From contig SGPM01000249.1 of assembly GCA_004802725.1 (NCBI GenBank), forward strand, positions 1 through 41,410: a stretch of 41,410 nt of DNA, written 5' to 3'. The position numbers and the translations under genes were made by a program. The notes beneath the pieces were generated by a model. It was not told the DNA's origin and did not search any database. It worked only from the letters and a program-made list of their open reading frames with translations. Shown here piece after piece: positions 1 to 13,484 of this stretch (position 1 is the first letter of the stretch; every line of letters begins with the position of its first letter). This DNA is from Antrodiella citrinella. Taxonomy: Eukaryota; Basidiomycota; Agaricomycetes; Polyporales; Steccherinaceae.

Positions 1-1
1 C

Positions 2-442
2 GCGGACCCGCCCGCTGAACCCGTCAGCCCTCCGGCCAACGCTACGTCGCCCACGTCTTCCAACTCGCCCACGCCGACCTCCCTCAGCCGCGCCACGTCC
101 CCGAAGAGGAGGCAAGGCTCGGTGTCGTCGCGCAGCGCGTCTCCCAATAAGGCGCAAGCGCAGGAAGCAGCAGCTACGACGCAGCGCAATGGCTCGCTCC
201 AGCGTAGCGCACGGTTGGGCGGGCCTAGAGGACCTGGAGGCGGGAACGTCGGTAACTTGGTCAAGACCTTGAACAGGTCGTCGATCTCGTCCCCTGCTGG
301 AAGTGGGATCCCGAGACCTGGATCCCCGGCATCGAGCGCGGCTGGTACGAGGACGCATGCGAAGAGGAGCAGCGCGAGCCGGTCGTCGGTGTTTGAGAGA
401 CGGACGATGGCGAGCGACGCGGAGGAAGAGGTCATTCAGTGA
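2..442 (+). CDS. 3' end of a Ser/Pro-rich protein (partial)
   Basis: The frame is open from the first bases of the window to a TGA at 440-442, so only the last ~146 residues are seen. The start and any upstream domains lie outside. The tail is low complexity, rich in Ser, Pro, Arg and Ala. It carries many SP/TP and RxxS-like sites (for example ATSPKRRQGSVSSRSASPNK), which suggests a disordered, phosphorylated region. It ends in an acidic stretch, SDAEEEVIQ. No family can be named from this part. Reading-frame openness and codon bias like neighbouring genes support it being real coding sequence. Function unknown. Confidence 0.6.
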   Translation, partial: ADPPAEPVSPPANATSPTSSNSPTPTSLSRATSPKRRQGSVSSRSASPNKAQAQEAAATTQRNGSLQRSARLGGPRGPGGGNVGNLVKTLNRSSISSPAGSGIPRPGSPASSAAGTRTHAKRSSASRSSVFERRTMASDAEEEVIQ

Positions 443-846
443 GGATCCTGCCAATCAGGATTCGAGCTTCCATTATACACAACCTCCGGGAGGTTTCATT
501 TTGGTTCTTTGGATATACCTTTGTGTTGCGTTACTGATGTTATGGCTGCCCGTGTCATATCGTGGTGTGGCGTATTCTTTGCTTTATGTCCTCCATGCCG
601 ACCGCTTTGTTCGTTTGACAGAATGCTTTACTTTATTTCTGCTGTATATACCAAAATCGTGTTTTCACGCTCAGGTCTTTGATCATGGCCACTTCAATAT
701 GATTGGCAGTCTTTGACGCAACAGTGACAAGAGAGGAAACATCTTCTGATTCTTCATCCATGGACAAATGCGAGGCATTAGAGAGACAAGATACGACAGA
801 CTAATACAGATATACAATTCCCTGAGCAAGAGATGTGATGACAAGC
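443..846. other. 3' UTR space between convergent genes
   Basis: About 400 bases between the stop of the left-edge gene and the stop of histone H2A. It is AT-rich compared with the coding regions. The open frames here are short and have no recognisable protein. It probably holds both 3' UTRs. Confidence 0.5.
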
Positions 847-1484
847 CTAAACCTCTTGAGAAGCACCCTCCTTCTTGCCCTTGCTGGACTTTGAGGGTAG
901 AAGTTCTGGGTTGATGTGTGGCACGACACCACCCTGGGAGATGACGACGTCTCCGAGCAGCTTGTTCAACCTTGAAGAGATATCAGTAAAGATGCGTGAG
1001 ATCGACGAAGCAGTGATCACATACTCTTCATCGTTACGAATGGCGAGCTGCAAGTGACGGGGGACGATACGCTGCTTCTTGTTATCACGAGCCGCATTGC
1101 CAGCAAGCTCAAGAATTTCCGCAGCAAGGTACTCCAACACAGCGGCCAAGTAGACTGATAACCCGTGTGAGTTGATGAGGAATGGCCCTTATCGAAGACA
1201 AAACTCACCAGGGGCACCAGCACCAACACGCTGAGCGTAGTTGCCCTTCTTCAACAAACGGTGGACACGGCCGACGGGGAACTGCAAGCCAGCCTTGGCA
1301 GACCGCGATTGAGACTTTCCGGCTTCAGCACCGGCCTTACCAGACGAAGATTTGCCACTGAAACTGGGATCAGGGGACTGAGACATTGCAATTATTCTAC
1401 AGCACATACGCTTTTCCCTTTCCAGACTGCAAAATGGGGCCAATTAAGCTCAAATCAACAAGTAGTAGAGGGTAGACATACCAT
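847..1484 (-). CDS. HTA: Histone H2A (canonical)
   Basis: Core histone H2A, partner of H2B in the nucleosome. The five-exon chain is complement(847..970, 1025..1154, 1209..1357, 1410..1426, 1482..1484), giving 140 aa. The protein starts MSGKGKAGKSSSGK and has the H2A core ([19 protein letters not shown], then [20 protein letters not shown]). It ends in ASQEV, the SQ site phosphorylated on DNA damage in fungal H2A. It lacks the H2A.Z docking sequence. The first coding exon is the ATG alone, followed at once by GTATGT. The second coding exon is only 17 nt. A naive start inside the second intron (MSQSPDP...) is rejected because the spliced start restores the normal H2A N-terminus. No H2B gene lies next to it. 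Confidence 0.95.
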
Positions 1485-1580
1485 TGTGGTTCGTGAAGTG
1501 GCTCGAAGGGTGAGGGAGGTGGGAGGTAATGGTGGGAGGAAGAGGGAATTGGTGTTGACGAGCTAAGACGCGCCTGAGGG

Positions 1581-1590
1581 ATTATATAGC
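1581..1590 (-). promoter_or_regulatory. TATA box of H2A
   Basis: On the minus strand the sequence reads gctatataat, about 100 bases upstream of the H2A ATG. It is the only good TATA match in the 540-base divergent gap. Inferred from position and motif. Confidence 0.5.
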
Positions 1591-1631
1591 GCGTCGGAAT
1601 TCAAACTCCGCTCAGTCAACAAAGTATAATG

Positions 1632-1656
1632 CACGTGATGTGACACGCACCACGTG
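1632..1656. promoter_or_regulatory. Two CACGTG E-boxes between H2A and the M50B-like gene
   Basis: Two perfect CACGTG palindromes lie at 1632-1637 and 1651-1656, 19 bases apart (start to start). They are in the 540-base gap between the divergent H2A and M50B-like genes. CACGTG is the known site of Cbf1/Pho4/USF-type bHLH factors. The rest of the gap (1485-2024) holds no gene; it has a pyrimidine-rich stretch before the plus-strand ATG. Confidence 0.4.
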
Positions 1657-2024
1657 CTCGGCGCGTACTTATACGGGCGTCTGCAACGCGTGCTCGTTGA
1701 CATTTAGACGCCTGTAAAGCACGGTCGTGCGGTAGGCGTTCAAGTTCTTCCAAGTTCTTCATCCAGTCAGAGCAGTCAGAAGGCACTCTTTGCCATTGCT
1801 ATCAGTGTTCTAACGCCAAAACATTCTATAAAAGAGCCAAAACCCCTGCCTTGCACAGAACACGCGGACTTCGCCTTTTCATTGGCCCAGACACGCGTCT
1901 GCACGCCGGGCCCACCACCCCCCGCACCACACACTTGCATTGGCTCAGCAACCTCCTTTCATTTGCGTGTATCTGCGCTCTCGTGCTGCAAACATACATA
2001 TTCACTGCGCACTGATATCCACCC

Positions 2025-3351
2025 ATGTCTCTACCTGCACCCGTTCCCCGACCTCCCATCGCACCTCCCCAAGGCTCAATGGCTCCTCTACCTCCATTGT
2101 CCCCCGATCACGACCAAGTACGTTCCCTGAAGTGGTTTACTATCATAGTAACTAATACTGGCTGGCAATATCCAGGTTCCAACTCTCTATGTTGTGCGTA
2201 TGCTTCGACGAGAAATTCGCCGTGACCCATCCATCCTAACAACCCTCCACAGATTGTTGTCTACGCTGTGGTTATATTTGCTTTCTGGAACATACCCGGA
2301 GCGCGTGTCCTCATCAATCCACTGAAGCTGTTGACTATTGGATGGCATGAATTGTGCCATATAGTTGTGGTACGCAAACACTGTTTTCGTTTCCAAGCCA
2401 CATTGTCTCACCTCGATTGCTCGTACATAGGCCATTTTTACTGGTGGCACCGTTACAAAAGTGTCCATCGATCCCGATCTCGGCGGCGCGACACATGTCG
2501 AAGGCGGTGTACCCACCTTGATTCTAGCCGCAGGCTACTTGGGATCAACATTCTTCGGAGGAGTTCTTGTAATGGCTGGGTTTGATACCCTAGTGGCGAA
2601 AGTCATGAGCTTTATTATTGGCCTGGGGCTACTGCTACCACTAGTGCTTGTACGAGACAAGTTGTGCGTGTCTCATTCTTTCCTTCGAGATAGTTTCTGA
2701 TTCGTGTTTGCAGGACGATCATACTAACGCTATGTTATGAGGGATTGCTGGTGGGCTTTTGGTTCATCGACCACGGGTGCGTGTTCCCACCGTCTTACTC
2801 GGTCCGGATTTTCCTGAATGTCCTTCCAATTGTAGGCAGGCGCTGAGATGGTATTGCCTGTTCATTGGAGTGATGAAGTGAGTGCAATGCTCTTGCCTGG
2901 TGTTCGCATCATCTGACCTCATCTTGTCACAGTGTGCTCTATGTCGTCTGTGCGTTTCCCTCTGCAATTCACTGGCTCCCTCAGTCAACTGACTTTCGCT
3001 TTTACAGGGGATATTGCAGACGACAAGTATTTCCGCAAAGCAAACGATTCCGATGCGACGCAATTCGCGCTTCTGTATCCTCGTATAGGTGCTCATTGTA
3101 CGTTTCATTCCCCAGTCATCGTTTTTATTCCGCATGCTGATCATTGCTCTCTGTACAGTATGGGCAACGATATGGATTATCTTCGAAATCGCCGTACTCA
3201 TCGGTTTCGTGTTCCTCGGAATCGTTGCTTTCAAACGCACGGAGGCGCAGATGTACGCAGAAGCTGGTACGCATCTTGCGCAGTCGTTTCTATGATGCGA
3301 TACTGAACAACTGATCGTTTATCTCCAGCCACGTTCCTCCCTACACGGTAG
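2025..3351 (+). CDS. M50B-like membrane metalloprotease family protein
   Basis: Ten exons: 2025..2117, 2176..2193, 2253..2369, 2431..2663, 2714..2776, 2836..2877, 2933..2949, 3008..3097, 3159..3266, 3329..3351. The 267-aa product is in frame throughout. After a Pro-rich N-terminus it has a membrane helix (IVVYAVVIFAFW). A zinc-site HELCH follows at residues 69-73 inside GWHELCHIVV, then several more helices and the short hydrophilic stretch DIADDKYFRKANDSDA. This is the layout of the fungal/plant Peptidase_M50B-like family (PF13398 type). Known members are poorly characterised, so proteolytic activity is inferred from the HExxH only. Two exons are tiny (18 and 17 nt). The gene is divergent from H2A. 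Confidence 0.88.
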
Positions 3352-3974
3352 TCATCGCACCCCCTCCACGACTTTATAACGACTATTACCCACATTCACG
3401 GATACTGAAACGCCTGTTGCACGGATACTCATTTACAGGCGGCTATACCTCACGAAGGATGTTTTGCTTGACGATACTTACTTACTATGGACGAAGCAGG
3501 ATAGGATTGGAGAAGGAGGCTGTTGTTGATGTTGCTTGTTTAGACACCCTTATCGTTATGACCTGCTGTATACCGAATCATTTTGACTACCCCACCCACA
3601 CCTTGTAGTATATACACACTCTCGCATGCTGTACACATCTATGTTGGCATCACACAGTTAGATACTGGATGAAGTCAATGTATTACGGTTGGACTAGCAA
3701 ACGTATAGAGACAGAGACGTAGAAGACTAACAGGCAAATAAAGCGCAGCCAGAGCTGTCAATCTCGCGGGGGTTTATGCACGCATCGATGAACAACCGCT
3801 GAGCGCGAAGTCGTTAAATGATAGCAGGGCTTTCCATCGCCGTTAGAAGAGGAAAAAATGAGGGAAAAGAAACGGTCTCGGACCATGTGAAATAGAAACC
3901 AAGACGAGGACCAAGACGGGGATGATACACCGGGTAGACACAGCTTGCTATTCAGCGTGTAGATTGCACTCAAC
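3352..3974. other. Convergent 3' region, no gene seen
   Basis: About 620 bases between the stop codons of the M50B-like gene (+) and the ADP/ATP carrier (-). Open frames are short, and I see no repeats or RNA gene. It probably carries both 3' UTRs. Confidence 0.4.
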
Positions 3975-5449
3975 TCAACCAGAGCCTGCGGAGTAGACCT
4001 TACCCCAGGCGAGCTGCTGGAACCTGTGAAACCAAGTCAGGTCAGTGGCGATATTAGCGACATAGGTATGTGGCACTTACTGGTCATAGAGCGCAAGCAC
4101 ACCGGCAGCAGCAACACCACGGAAGATGTTGGCACCGGCGCCAGCTATGTAGACATCATCGTAAGTTCATCACTTGAGTACATGAACCCTTTGAAACACG
4201 CACCGAAGAGTGCCTTGTAGCCTTCCTTGAGGGCGATCTGTTTGCCAGCGTCGATGAAGGACTTGTATTGAACCTGAAAAAAATCATATAATGTGATCAG
4301 TGTGCAGATGCGATGGCTGGAGGGAATGTGGCCGTCACCTTTTCGCCTGAAGTCATCATCATCCGACGACGGATAGTATCCAGCGGGTAGGCGAACCAAG
4401 CAGCACCCTAGATACATCTAGCCATCAGCTTGTGGCGCGCGCTGTGAGTTATGACTGTCACTGACGGTGGTGCACACCCAGCCAACGGCGAACGAGGCCA
4501 AGAAGTTACCTTGGAGAGGACCAATGAGGAAGGTGTCTCTGATACTGTCATATCCACCGAAGCTACGGGCACAACTTTATCAGCTTCTGTCTAATGGCGA
4601 CGAGCGATGTCTGAATACTCACTAGAGACCACGATAGACGATGATTCCCAAGACGCTAGGAACGAAACCTCTGTACAAACCCTTGACACCATCCGACTTT
4701 AACGTCTGCTTGTACACGTCAAACAAACCAGAGAACTGTCTCTGTCCACCCTTGCCAACACTCTTGTTGTCAGCAGACAAGCGGGTACGTGCACTACATC
4801 AGCGAATTTGGGATGGTGTTATGAGCGGGTGAGAGAAACAAAAAGGTGCCGAGGGGGCACAAGTGAGATGTGAATGACTGAGGGGGTGGAGAATCGGATG
4901 CCCACTAATCAAGTGAATAGACGAAGACGGAGGAAGATGCGCCTGCTGCGGCTCCGCTGGCGACGTTACCGCCGACCCAAATCCAGAAGCCTTCGGATTT
5001 CTTGAACCCGAACATCTGCTTGTAGCTGTCCTTGAACGCGAAGTTGAGGGCCTGCGTGGGGAAGTAACGGATGACATTCGTGCCATTTCCGCGCCAGACT
5101 GAACGGTGGGATGCGTCAGTAAATTGACCGGGTAGAATGAAGTATATCTGAACTCACAACTGACGAGTCCGTCCTCTGCGAACGTCCGCTTGAAACAGTC
5201 ACCTATGCCGGTATATGGGCGGTCGAGGCGTCCTGCAACCAACATAGCGCCCTGATTCTGCATGAGCAACTTGACACGCTCAATCGGTGCAGCAACCGTC
5301 TTGGAGATGGCTGCGGCTGTTCCTCCCATGGCGAAATCGACTACGCCGTAGACTTGTAAGTAGCTGGTTCGAACGGTGTCAACGTCGAATAAGTACTCAC
5401 TCATGAAGGAGGAGACCGTCGTCTCCTTCTTGCCTTTCGTTTCCGACAT
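3975..5449 (-). CDS. AAC: Mitochondrial ADP/ATP carrier
   Basis: Exchanges ADP and ATP across the mitochondrial inner membrane. Nine exons: complement(3975..4023, 4081..4144, 4204..4273, 4339..4407, 4466..4562, 4623..4793, 4906..5098, 5158..5352, 5401..5449), 318 aa, phases closed at every junction. The three mitochondrial-carrier repeats are visible, with [12 protein letters not shown] in the first and [11 protein letters not shown] in the third. The RRRMMM signature at about residues 248-253 is diagnostic of ADP/ATP carriers. The conserved [20 protein letters not shown] follows the first helix pair. The product ends [13 protein letters not shown]. Length matches the family. The last large intron (4794-4905, 112 nt) is about twice the local norm. 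Confidence 0.96.
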
Positions 5450-6235
5450 AGCGAAGACTTGAGAAGTACTTTGGGGGTATATATGAGTGGGGGTTGTTTC
5501 TATGAGATCAAAAGGATGTGTGGCAACCAGCGCAAGCAAGTCTGCTTTATATGCTTCTACACGGGCTTGATGTCGCCACACCTAAACAAATTCGTGAACG
5601 ACGGCTCCCCGCAGGATCAAACGCATATCATGGGGCCCTGGGACCTTGTACGTGCCGCGATAGATTGAGCTAAGTTCATTGGACGAGGAAGAGGGCAGTG
5701 CTGTCGAACTTGTGGCCTGAAGCTTGAAGGCTCCGTAATGGCCCGAACCGTCAAGAAATGCATAACTCGCAGCACGGTACTGGATGAACACCATCTATCG
5801 AGTCATAAATGAAGCGATTATCGGCTCCCGATTCCTAAGAACTTGTTAAATGCGATAGAGGCATGTGCATCGGAGGTATGTCGAATGGCGTCGAATGACA
5901 CGGCTGTGGCTGAAGCGCTCGAGCGCTGGAGAGCCCACAATGAGTTGACCTATAATCGGGACCCGGGAACAGTCAGTTCCTGCTATAAATGATCACGGTG
6001 CAGGCATGTGGGAGGTAGAGTGATCAATGGTTGTGAGTGTGCGATGTTCGTCAAGCCACAAGAAGGTTCGGTGAAACGGATGACATCAATAGACGGTATT
6101 AATATAGGTGCGATGTTAACAAACTTTCGACAGCAATGAAAGAAATACCAGGATGCAACGGCAATGTGTCCGCAATAGTCGTGAATCGTTCAGAGGAGGT
6201 CATTAAGCGAGAGAGACAGGACGGTGAATTGGGCG
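5450..6235. promoter_or_regulatory. ADP/ATP carrier promoter and FIS1 3' flank
   Basis: Roughly 790 bases without a gene. A minus-strand TATA-like catatata lies at 5478-5485, only about 30 bases above the carrier ATG, implying a very short 5' leader. The remainder toward FIS1 has only short open frames and no protein I recognise. Confidence 0.45.
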
Positions 6236-6932
6236 TTACTTGTGTGCTCGCCGTATAATGGACGCGAGTATCAGTGTACCGACAGCTGCAACACCACCAG
6301 CTATTGCCATTCCAATGTATCCTTCTGTAGGGTGAAGACGCACTTAGGCGCAAGGATGCAGTCATCATCGTGGCAACGCTTACCCTGCGTGACTTTCTTG
6401 TCGATCAGCGATGCTAAACTCTGTGCTTGTAGATTTGTTGGTTCTTTGTCCAATAGTAAGGCTAGATATGAAGAAATGTGACGTTATCCGTCCGGTAAAG
6501 TGACAACAGATACTGCTTACTATTGAATCTCCTCGCTTGCTCGTAGTTTGCGAGCTTATAGTGACCCAATGCCAAGTAGTAGAGACATTCTCTCCGCCTG
6601 GTTGGTTCATTCCGATAGAGCTCTGGGGACAAGATTGATAAGTACTGCAAACGATCAGAAGAAAGGTCCGGACATACCTCCCAATAGCCTCACGCCTTCT
6701 ACTTGGTGATCTTTGACTGGACTCTTCACCAAACCCCACGCGTAGTTGAACGTTGTTTGAACTGTGACATGCGACTGTGCCAACTCCTTCTCGTATTGGA
6801 TCTTTAGAACCTATGAGACCATACCATGCGTCAATATGCTGAGCGTAGAATTGAACGCCCAGAACCGACCTGCAGTTCGTCGTAGGTGAGGGATTCTTCT
6901 GCATCAGCAGCGTAAGGAAGTTCTGAGGGCAT
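6236..6932 (-). CDS. FIS1: Mitochondrial fission protein Fis1
   Basis: Tail-anchored outer-membrane protein that recruits the division dynamin through adaptors. Five exons: complement(6236..6324, 6384..6461, 6521..6622, 6678..6810, 6870..6932), 154 aa. Hallmarks are [26 protein letters not shown] and NYEQARRFN, which form the TPR-like helical bundle. The C-terminal membrane segment is [20 protein letters not shown], followed by the basic tail RRAHK typical of tail anchors. All introns are 55-59 nt. The ATG at 6932 was chosen because [20 protein letters not shown] is a normal Fis1 beginning; the frame stays open upstream but without family resemblance. Divergent from COX23. Confidence 0.96.
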
Positions 6933-7089
6933 CCTGGAGGTAGAGGGATGAATGAAAGTGTGTGCGGCAAGGCCTGAGACTCGCAGCCGACTCCCTATTG
7001 CGTAGTAGTGGATGAAGCGCCCAGATCCAGCCACTATCATGGGCGCCTGTGGGTCATTCCGGTACACTCTCGTACTTTCTGATTGCTAC
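6933..7089. promoter_or_regulatory. 157-bp divergent promoter FIS1 / COX23
   Basis: The two ATGs are back to back with 157 bases between them, so both mitochondrial genes must share this stretch for initiation. No clear TATA box. Co-regulation is inferred from spacing only. Confidence 0.5.
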
Positions 7090-7552
7090 ATGGCACCTTC
7101 GACTCAAAAGCAGACAGAAGAGGAGCTTCCTCATCCGTACGATAACGTGAAGCCCCAGGATTACCGGTCCAAGTTTAAAGTATGATTCGTCTACAGATTG
7201 TATGTCTTGGAAAGCTAGCTAACCGCTCCGAACCGTGACGTGAAGGGTCGTCAAGACTCAGAATTTGTCGAGTGCGTACTCTACGCTATGTTTTGCACAG
7301 TTTTCGTCTCATTGTCGTCTTTTGCGACACAAGCCCTTGTGCAGCAGCCACAAAAGCGTCGATGGACTGTATGAACAAGAATGACTTCAACCGAGACAAA
7401 TGCTTGGACTACTTCCAAGCGTATAGGGATTGCAAGAAAACTTGGGTATGTGTACAGCTTCGCGATCGTTACTAGTTGGTTTTGACTTCGAAATGTCCAA
7501 CCAGATGGATCAGCGCAAAGCCGACCGTCGTGCAGGACGGCCCACACAATAG
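7090..7552 (+). CDS. COX23: Cox23-like twin CX9C protein
   Basis: Small intermembrane-space protein, a CHCH-fold substrate of the Mia40 import pathway linked to copper delivery and cytochrome oxidase assembly. Four exons: 7090..7179, 7246..7271, 7334..7445, 7505..7552, 91 aa. The twin CX9C motif is exact: C41-x9-C51 and C62-x9-C72, within DPCAAATKASMDC and CLDYFQAYRDC, followed by KKTWMDQRKADRRAGRPTQ. That arrangement and the basic tail match Cox23/CHCHD7-like proteins better than Cox17 or Cox19. The second exon is only 26 nt. Divergent neighbour of FIS1. Confidence 0.9.
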
Positions 7553-7732
7553 GGTGTTTCATGATGTAAAACACCCTATGTAATAGTCACTTTACTCCGT
7601 TTCCGACATATAAAATATCATTACGACAAATGAATTAACGAGTTTGAACAGTACTAGGTTCCGGAATAGGCTGATACGATATACTTTACGACTAGATCCT
7701 CAACATGTGGTACTCATATTTCATAAGCGAGC

Positions 7733-10175
7733 CTACACCTCGCCCTTCGAAGACTTCCAACTTCCTGGTGTGAATCCTCGCTTTGGACCCAGCGCAACGT
7801 CCAATACCTTCATCATCTCCACCACCTTCTCGTCTTCCCATTTTTTTCCGACGACTTGTACACCAACGGGCAACCCTGCCATTTTCTTCGCATCATAAAA
7901 TGGAGACTTGCCATTGTACAGAAGACCTTCCAGGAGATGCGAGCCGTGTCCGGATCCGAGGGACGGGTCCGTCCATTCCGTTGTCACTGCATCAAAGTCC
8001 GGATCGACGCGAGTGACGGGGACGGTACCCACGGGACTTTCAACGACGTTGTAGAGGATTGTCGCACATGATAGGAATGCGAGGTAGGTTACAGCGCTGT
8101 AAAATTTATTGAGCAAAAATGTACGGTAGGAAGTATGCAAAGACTGACCCGTGTGGCAGAGCAGGCAATGCGGTAACCGGACAAATGATCCCATCCAATT
8201 CATGTTGTTCCCAGACCTGCCAGGAGAAGACTGTCAAATCACCTCGTTTGCAGGTACAGATCTGGAAGCGCATACCTGCTGGTAGAACAATTCGGCGTAC
8301 TTCTCCTTCTCAGTGGTCACCTTGAAGAATTCATTCACCGACCGCTTCCTTTGGGAATTCACAACACCAGCCACGATCGGGTCGTTCAACAGACCCCCTG
8401 CTACCCATCCTAGGAGGTACCTTACCCAACCTGAAAAGACGGGTGAGCATCTATAGTCCAGTCTGGCACTCGTGACTTACCCCAGAGGTTAGGCACAGTC
8501 AGCGTCGGTAGTAGCTCTGGTTGCTAAACGCGACCATAATCAGCAACAGTAAAACAGGGCTCTGCGAACGAGGCTTACTGTCGGATCGCGACCGAGTCCG
8601 GAAGTGAGTGTCTTGTGGCCATCAGCTCCACAGGAAGCCAAGAAAATCTCCATAGGGAGTGCGGCTAAATTCCGCCGTTAGCGTCACATATAAAAATACG
8701 GAGGTCGTGCTCACGGTCTGGAACTGTAATTTCAACACATTCGTGTCCTGCTTCGCGCAACGCCTCGACGGACTCCAGAACTGCGCGTTGGCACGCCGGA
8801 GATGCTTTGATGAAGTTGTCTAGAGCCAATCCAAGTGAGCACATTTTCTTCTTTCGTGGATAGCGGCTTACCTGATGTATAGTAGCCAAATTTAAGCTTG
8901 GCGGGCATTTCAATTTGTCTGTACGGGATCGGTGCTGGATGGTACCCGCTACCAGATTTCCCAACTACCAGCCGAGCCGCAAGCTCGATATCCTCAACAG
9001 ACCTGCGATAACGTTCAGGATATACCACCTTACCCAGGCCTCAAACTACTCACCGAGCCAATGGACCCGTCACGGCCTGGATCGTTTCGAATCCTGGCAA
9101 AGTACCTGAGGGTTTATCATGAACACGACGATCCAATCTTGTTTCACAAACAACTCACTGCGCGCTCCTACTGCACTGGCCCGGCCGAAGCTGAACTTTA
9201 AACCATATAGGCCACAGTATGAAGTCGGGATTCGGATGCTGCCACCGATGTCGGTCCCCCATCCCAAGGCAGCACCATCCATCCGCAGGAGAGCCGACTC
9301 GCCCCCGGACGAGCCACCGCTGGTATGGTTTGGGCTGAATGGATTCAGTGTCCGTCCCCATATCGGGTTGATACACTCGAAGAACATCATCGTCTGCGGT
9401 ATGTTGGTCTTTACGAACAAGATGCCACCAGCGTTTCTAATCAGAGCGACAATCTAACAGCACGGATCAACCTTGGCAAGAAAAACTGCGGTTGATTGAA
9501 CTTACCTCTGCGTCTTTCTCTACCGGCATGTTTGCACGGGATGTCATACCCATTGTGGTATCATGGCCTGCTATATCATCTGTCGTATGGTTGTGTCAGT
9601 GGAAAGCGGCCCGTATGTTGCTAGAAGACAGGTTCGTACAGTTGTCTTTGAAACTAACGGGTACTAAACAATCAAGATCAGGACAGGTTTACAGACACCG
9701 AGAGGAATGATACTTTATTCACCTCCATGAAGTGGTCCCTTCACTTTCCCGGTGACTGCGAACTCTTTGTCAAGTCTCTGAGCGTCACGCCGAGCCTCCT
9801 CGAAGAAAACTGCCAAACGGTCAGAAGGCGAGAAGTCGAGTTGCAGAAGACTCACCTTCTGTGAGGCAATTTGTTGCTGTGTGAGCTTCAGTCGCACGTG
9901 CAATATATGCCTCCAAGACCTCTGAGGCCGTCCACTGGCCACTGGAGATGCGATCGACGATGGTCGAAGCTGAAGAAGAATGTCGATCAGTACCACACTT
10001 CCTGTCCCTCACAGGATAGCTATATATATCTGAAGAATTTACCGGAAACTGCGAGGTAAACAGAATCCGTGGTGCTCTGGGCAGACGACGTCGACGACTT
10101 TTCGAGCGCCTTGGTCCGTTCTGCTTGCTTGCTCTCGGCGATCGTCTTGTACGACGAGGTAGAGAATGGCCACAT
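7733..10175 (-). CDS. Amidase-signature family hydrolase
   Basis: Serine hydrolase of the amidase-signature family (acetamidase/FAAH type), cleaving carboxamides; the substrate cannot be told. Fourteen exons: complement(7733..8096, 8149..8216, 8276..8430, 8481..8523, 8579..8664, 8715..8819, 8872..9002, 9054..9105, 9159..9453, 9506..9579, 9640..9663, 9723..9809, 9856..9969, 10043..10175). The frame closes to 576 aa. The Ser-cisSer-Lys triad is intact: K117 in VSFKD, S192 in TSGGSSGGES and S216 in GTDIGGSIRIP. The 24-residue spacing of the two serines equals that of FAAH. A short charged N-terminus (MWPFSTSSYK...) replaces any clear signal peptide. The C-terminus has GLPVGVQVVGKKWEDE, standard for the family. 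One exon is only 24 nt. Confidence 0.93.
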
Positions 10176-11211
10176 GGTGGTGGGGTGACTTGGGACTAGG
10201 ATGGGGAATGGGAAGACCGAATACCAGCAGTGCTTAAGTAGCAAACGACACGACAGTCGCCGTTGTACAGATTTTACTTTAGATCGGACTGTAAGTAAGC
10301 CTCTCAGGGGAACGGCAGAATTCTGGGTGATCGTACCTTCGAGCTCACCTTGAACTAGTGCCCCCGTAAGGTTGCAGTAATGTTTTGGTGTGACCCTGCT
10401 GAACGCCCAGGGTAATGATGGGATGCCCGTTTCGCCCGGAAACCTGCCAATTGGCGACATGGCGAGATAACATGACGTATCCAGAATAGTTCGGCACTGT
10501 ATATGTATAATGTCATGGAGTTGTTGTGGCGCTATAGAATGGGTACCGCGGTGTTAGATAGACTGGGGCGGAGGTCGAGCTTCCTCTTGGTAAATTGCAA
10601 CACAGTGATGTCCGGTGAACAGACGAGAGTGTACCCAATCGCCATACGTCGATGGCCGGATCGGATACATACCAAATAGTATACATTCCCTTGTTATGGA
10701 ACAGGTATGCTGTAATTCAAAGGGAATCATAGTAGCTCAGAAACTAGCCCAGATTGGATGAAGCGCATGCATGACTTTGCGGGCAAGAACTGCACGCGAA
10801 GGCATGTGAACGGAGGTGCTGGCAAAGGAAGTCCAAAGCATGATTGTGGCAATGCTCCGCTGAACGCGTTCGGGTCTTCGCGGCTTCCCTATGGGTCGAT
10901 AGACGACTATCAGGCACTCGCAAGAACAAAAAGGTGTTTGTACTGCCACGCCGCGAGATACATGCAGCTCGCGTGCGTACCCCGTGGAGAAGATGCGGAA
11001 AAGGCGTACATCGAGACCGGAGTTTCACATACCTGCCATGCCACAGCTGTAACGTTGTGCGCCACATTGAACAACAGCGGTAGAAGCCCATACCAATTCG
11101 GTAACATTTACGAGCACAATACACTTGGGAGCAAACACGACACAGAGGCGCGGCGTAGACAATAGACAACGTGCTTTATACAGCGGATAAAGAGACCTGG
11201 CGCAACCGGAC
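10176..11211. other. Gene-poor kilobase between amidase and U2AF
   Basis: About 1 kb between the amidase start and the U2AF stop. Overlapping open frames of 135-141 codons occur on both strands around 10744-11169, but they mirror each other. They have odd Cys/His/Arg-rich composition and no recognisable domain or splice signals. Probably promoter, 3' UTR and filler. Confidence 0.4.
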
Positions 11212-13406
<2,195 letters not shown>

Positions 13407-13484
13407 TTTTGAAAGTCGAAGGGAATAAAGAGGGACGTGCAGTGAACAGCTACAGCGAGATGAACGCGTTGTGGCGAGTGGTGA

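Noticed and set aside
303..716. 137-codon plus-strand frame after the left-edge gene
   Set aside because: It overlaps the left-edge gene's tail in another frame and continues into AT-rich 3' flank. No domain.
1189..1443. H2A start at MSQSPDP or further upstream MAPFC
   Set aside because: Both lie across intron sequence. Removing the introns at 1358-1409 and 1427-1481 gives the standard MSGKGKAGK start.
10744..11169. Overlapping 135- and 141-codon frames on opposite strands
   Set aside because: Mirror-image frames with odd composition, no family, no introns in an intron-rich genome.
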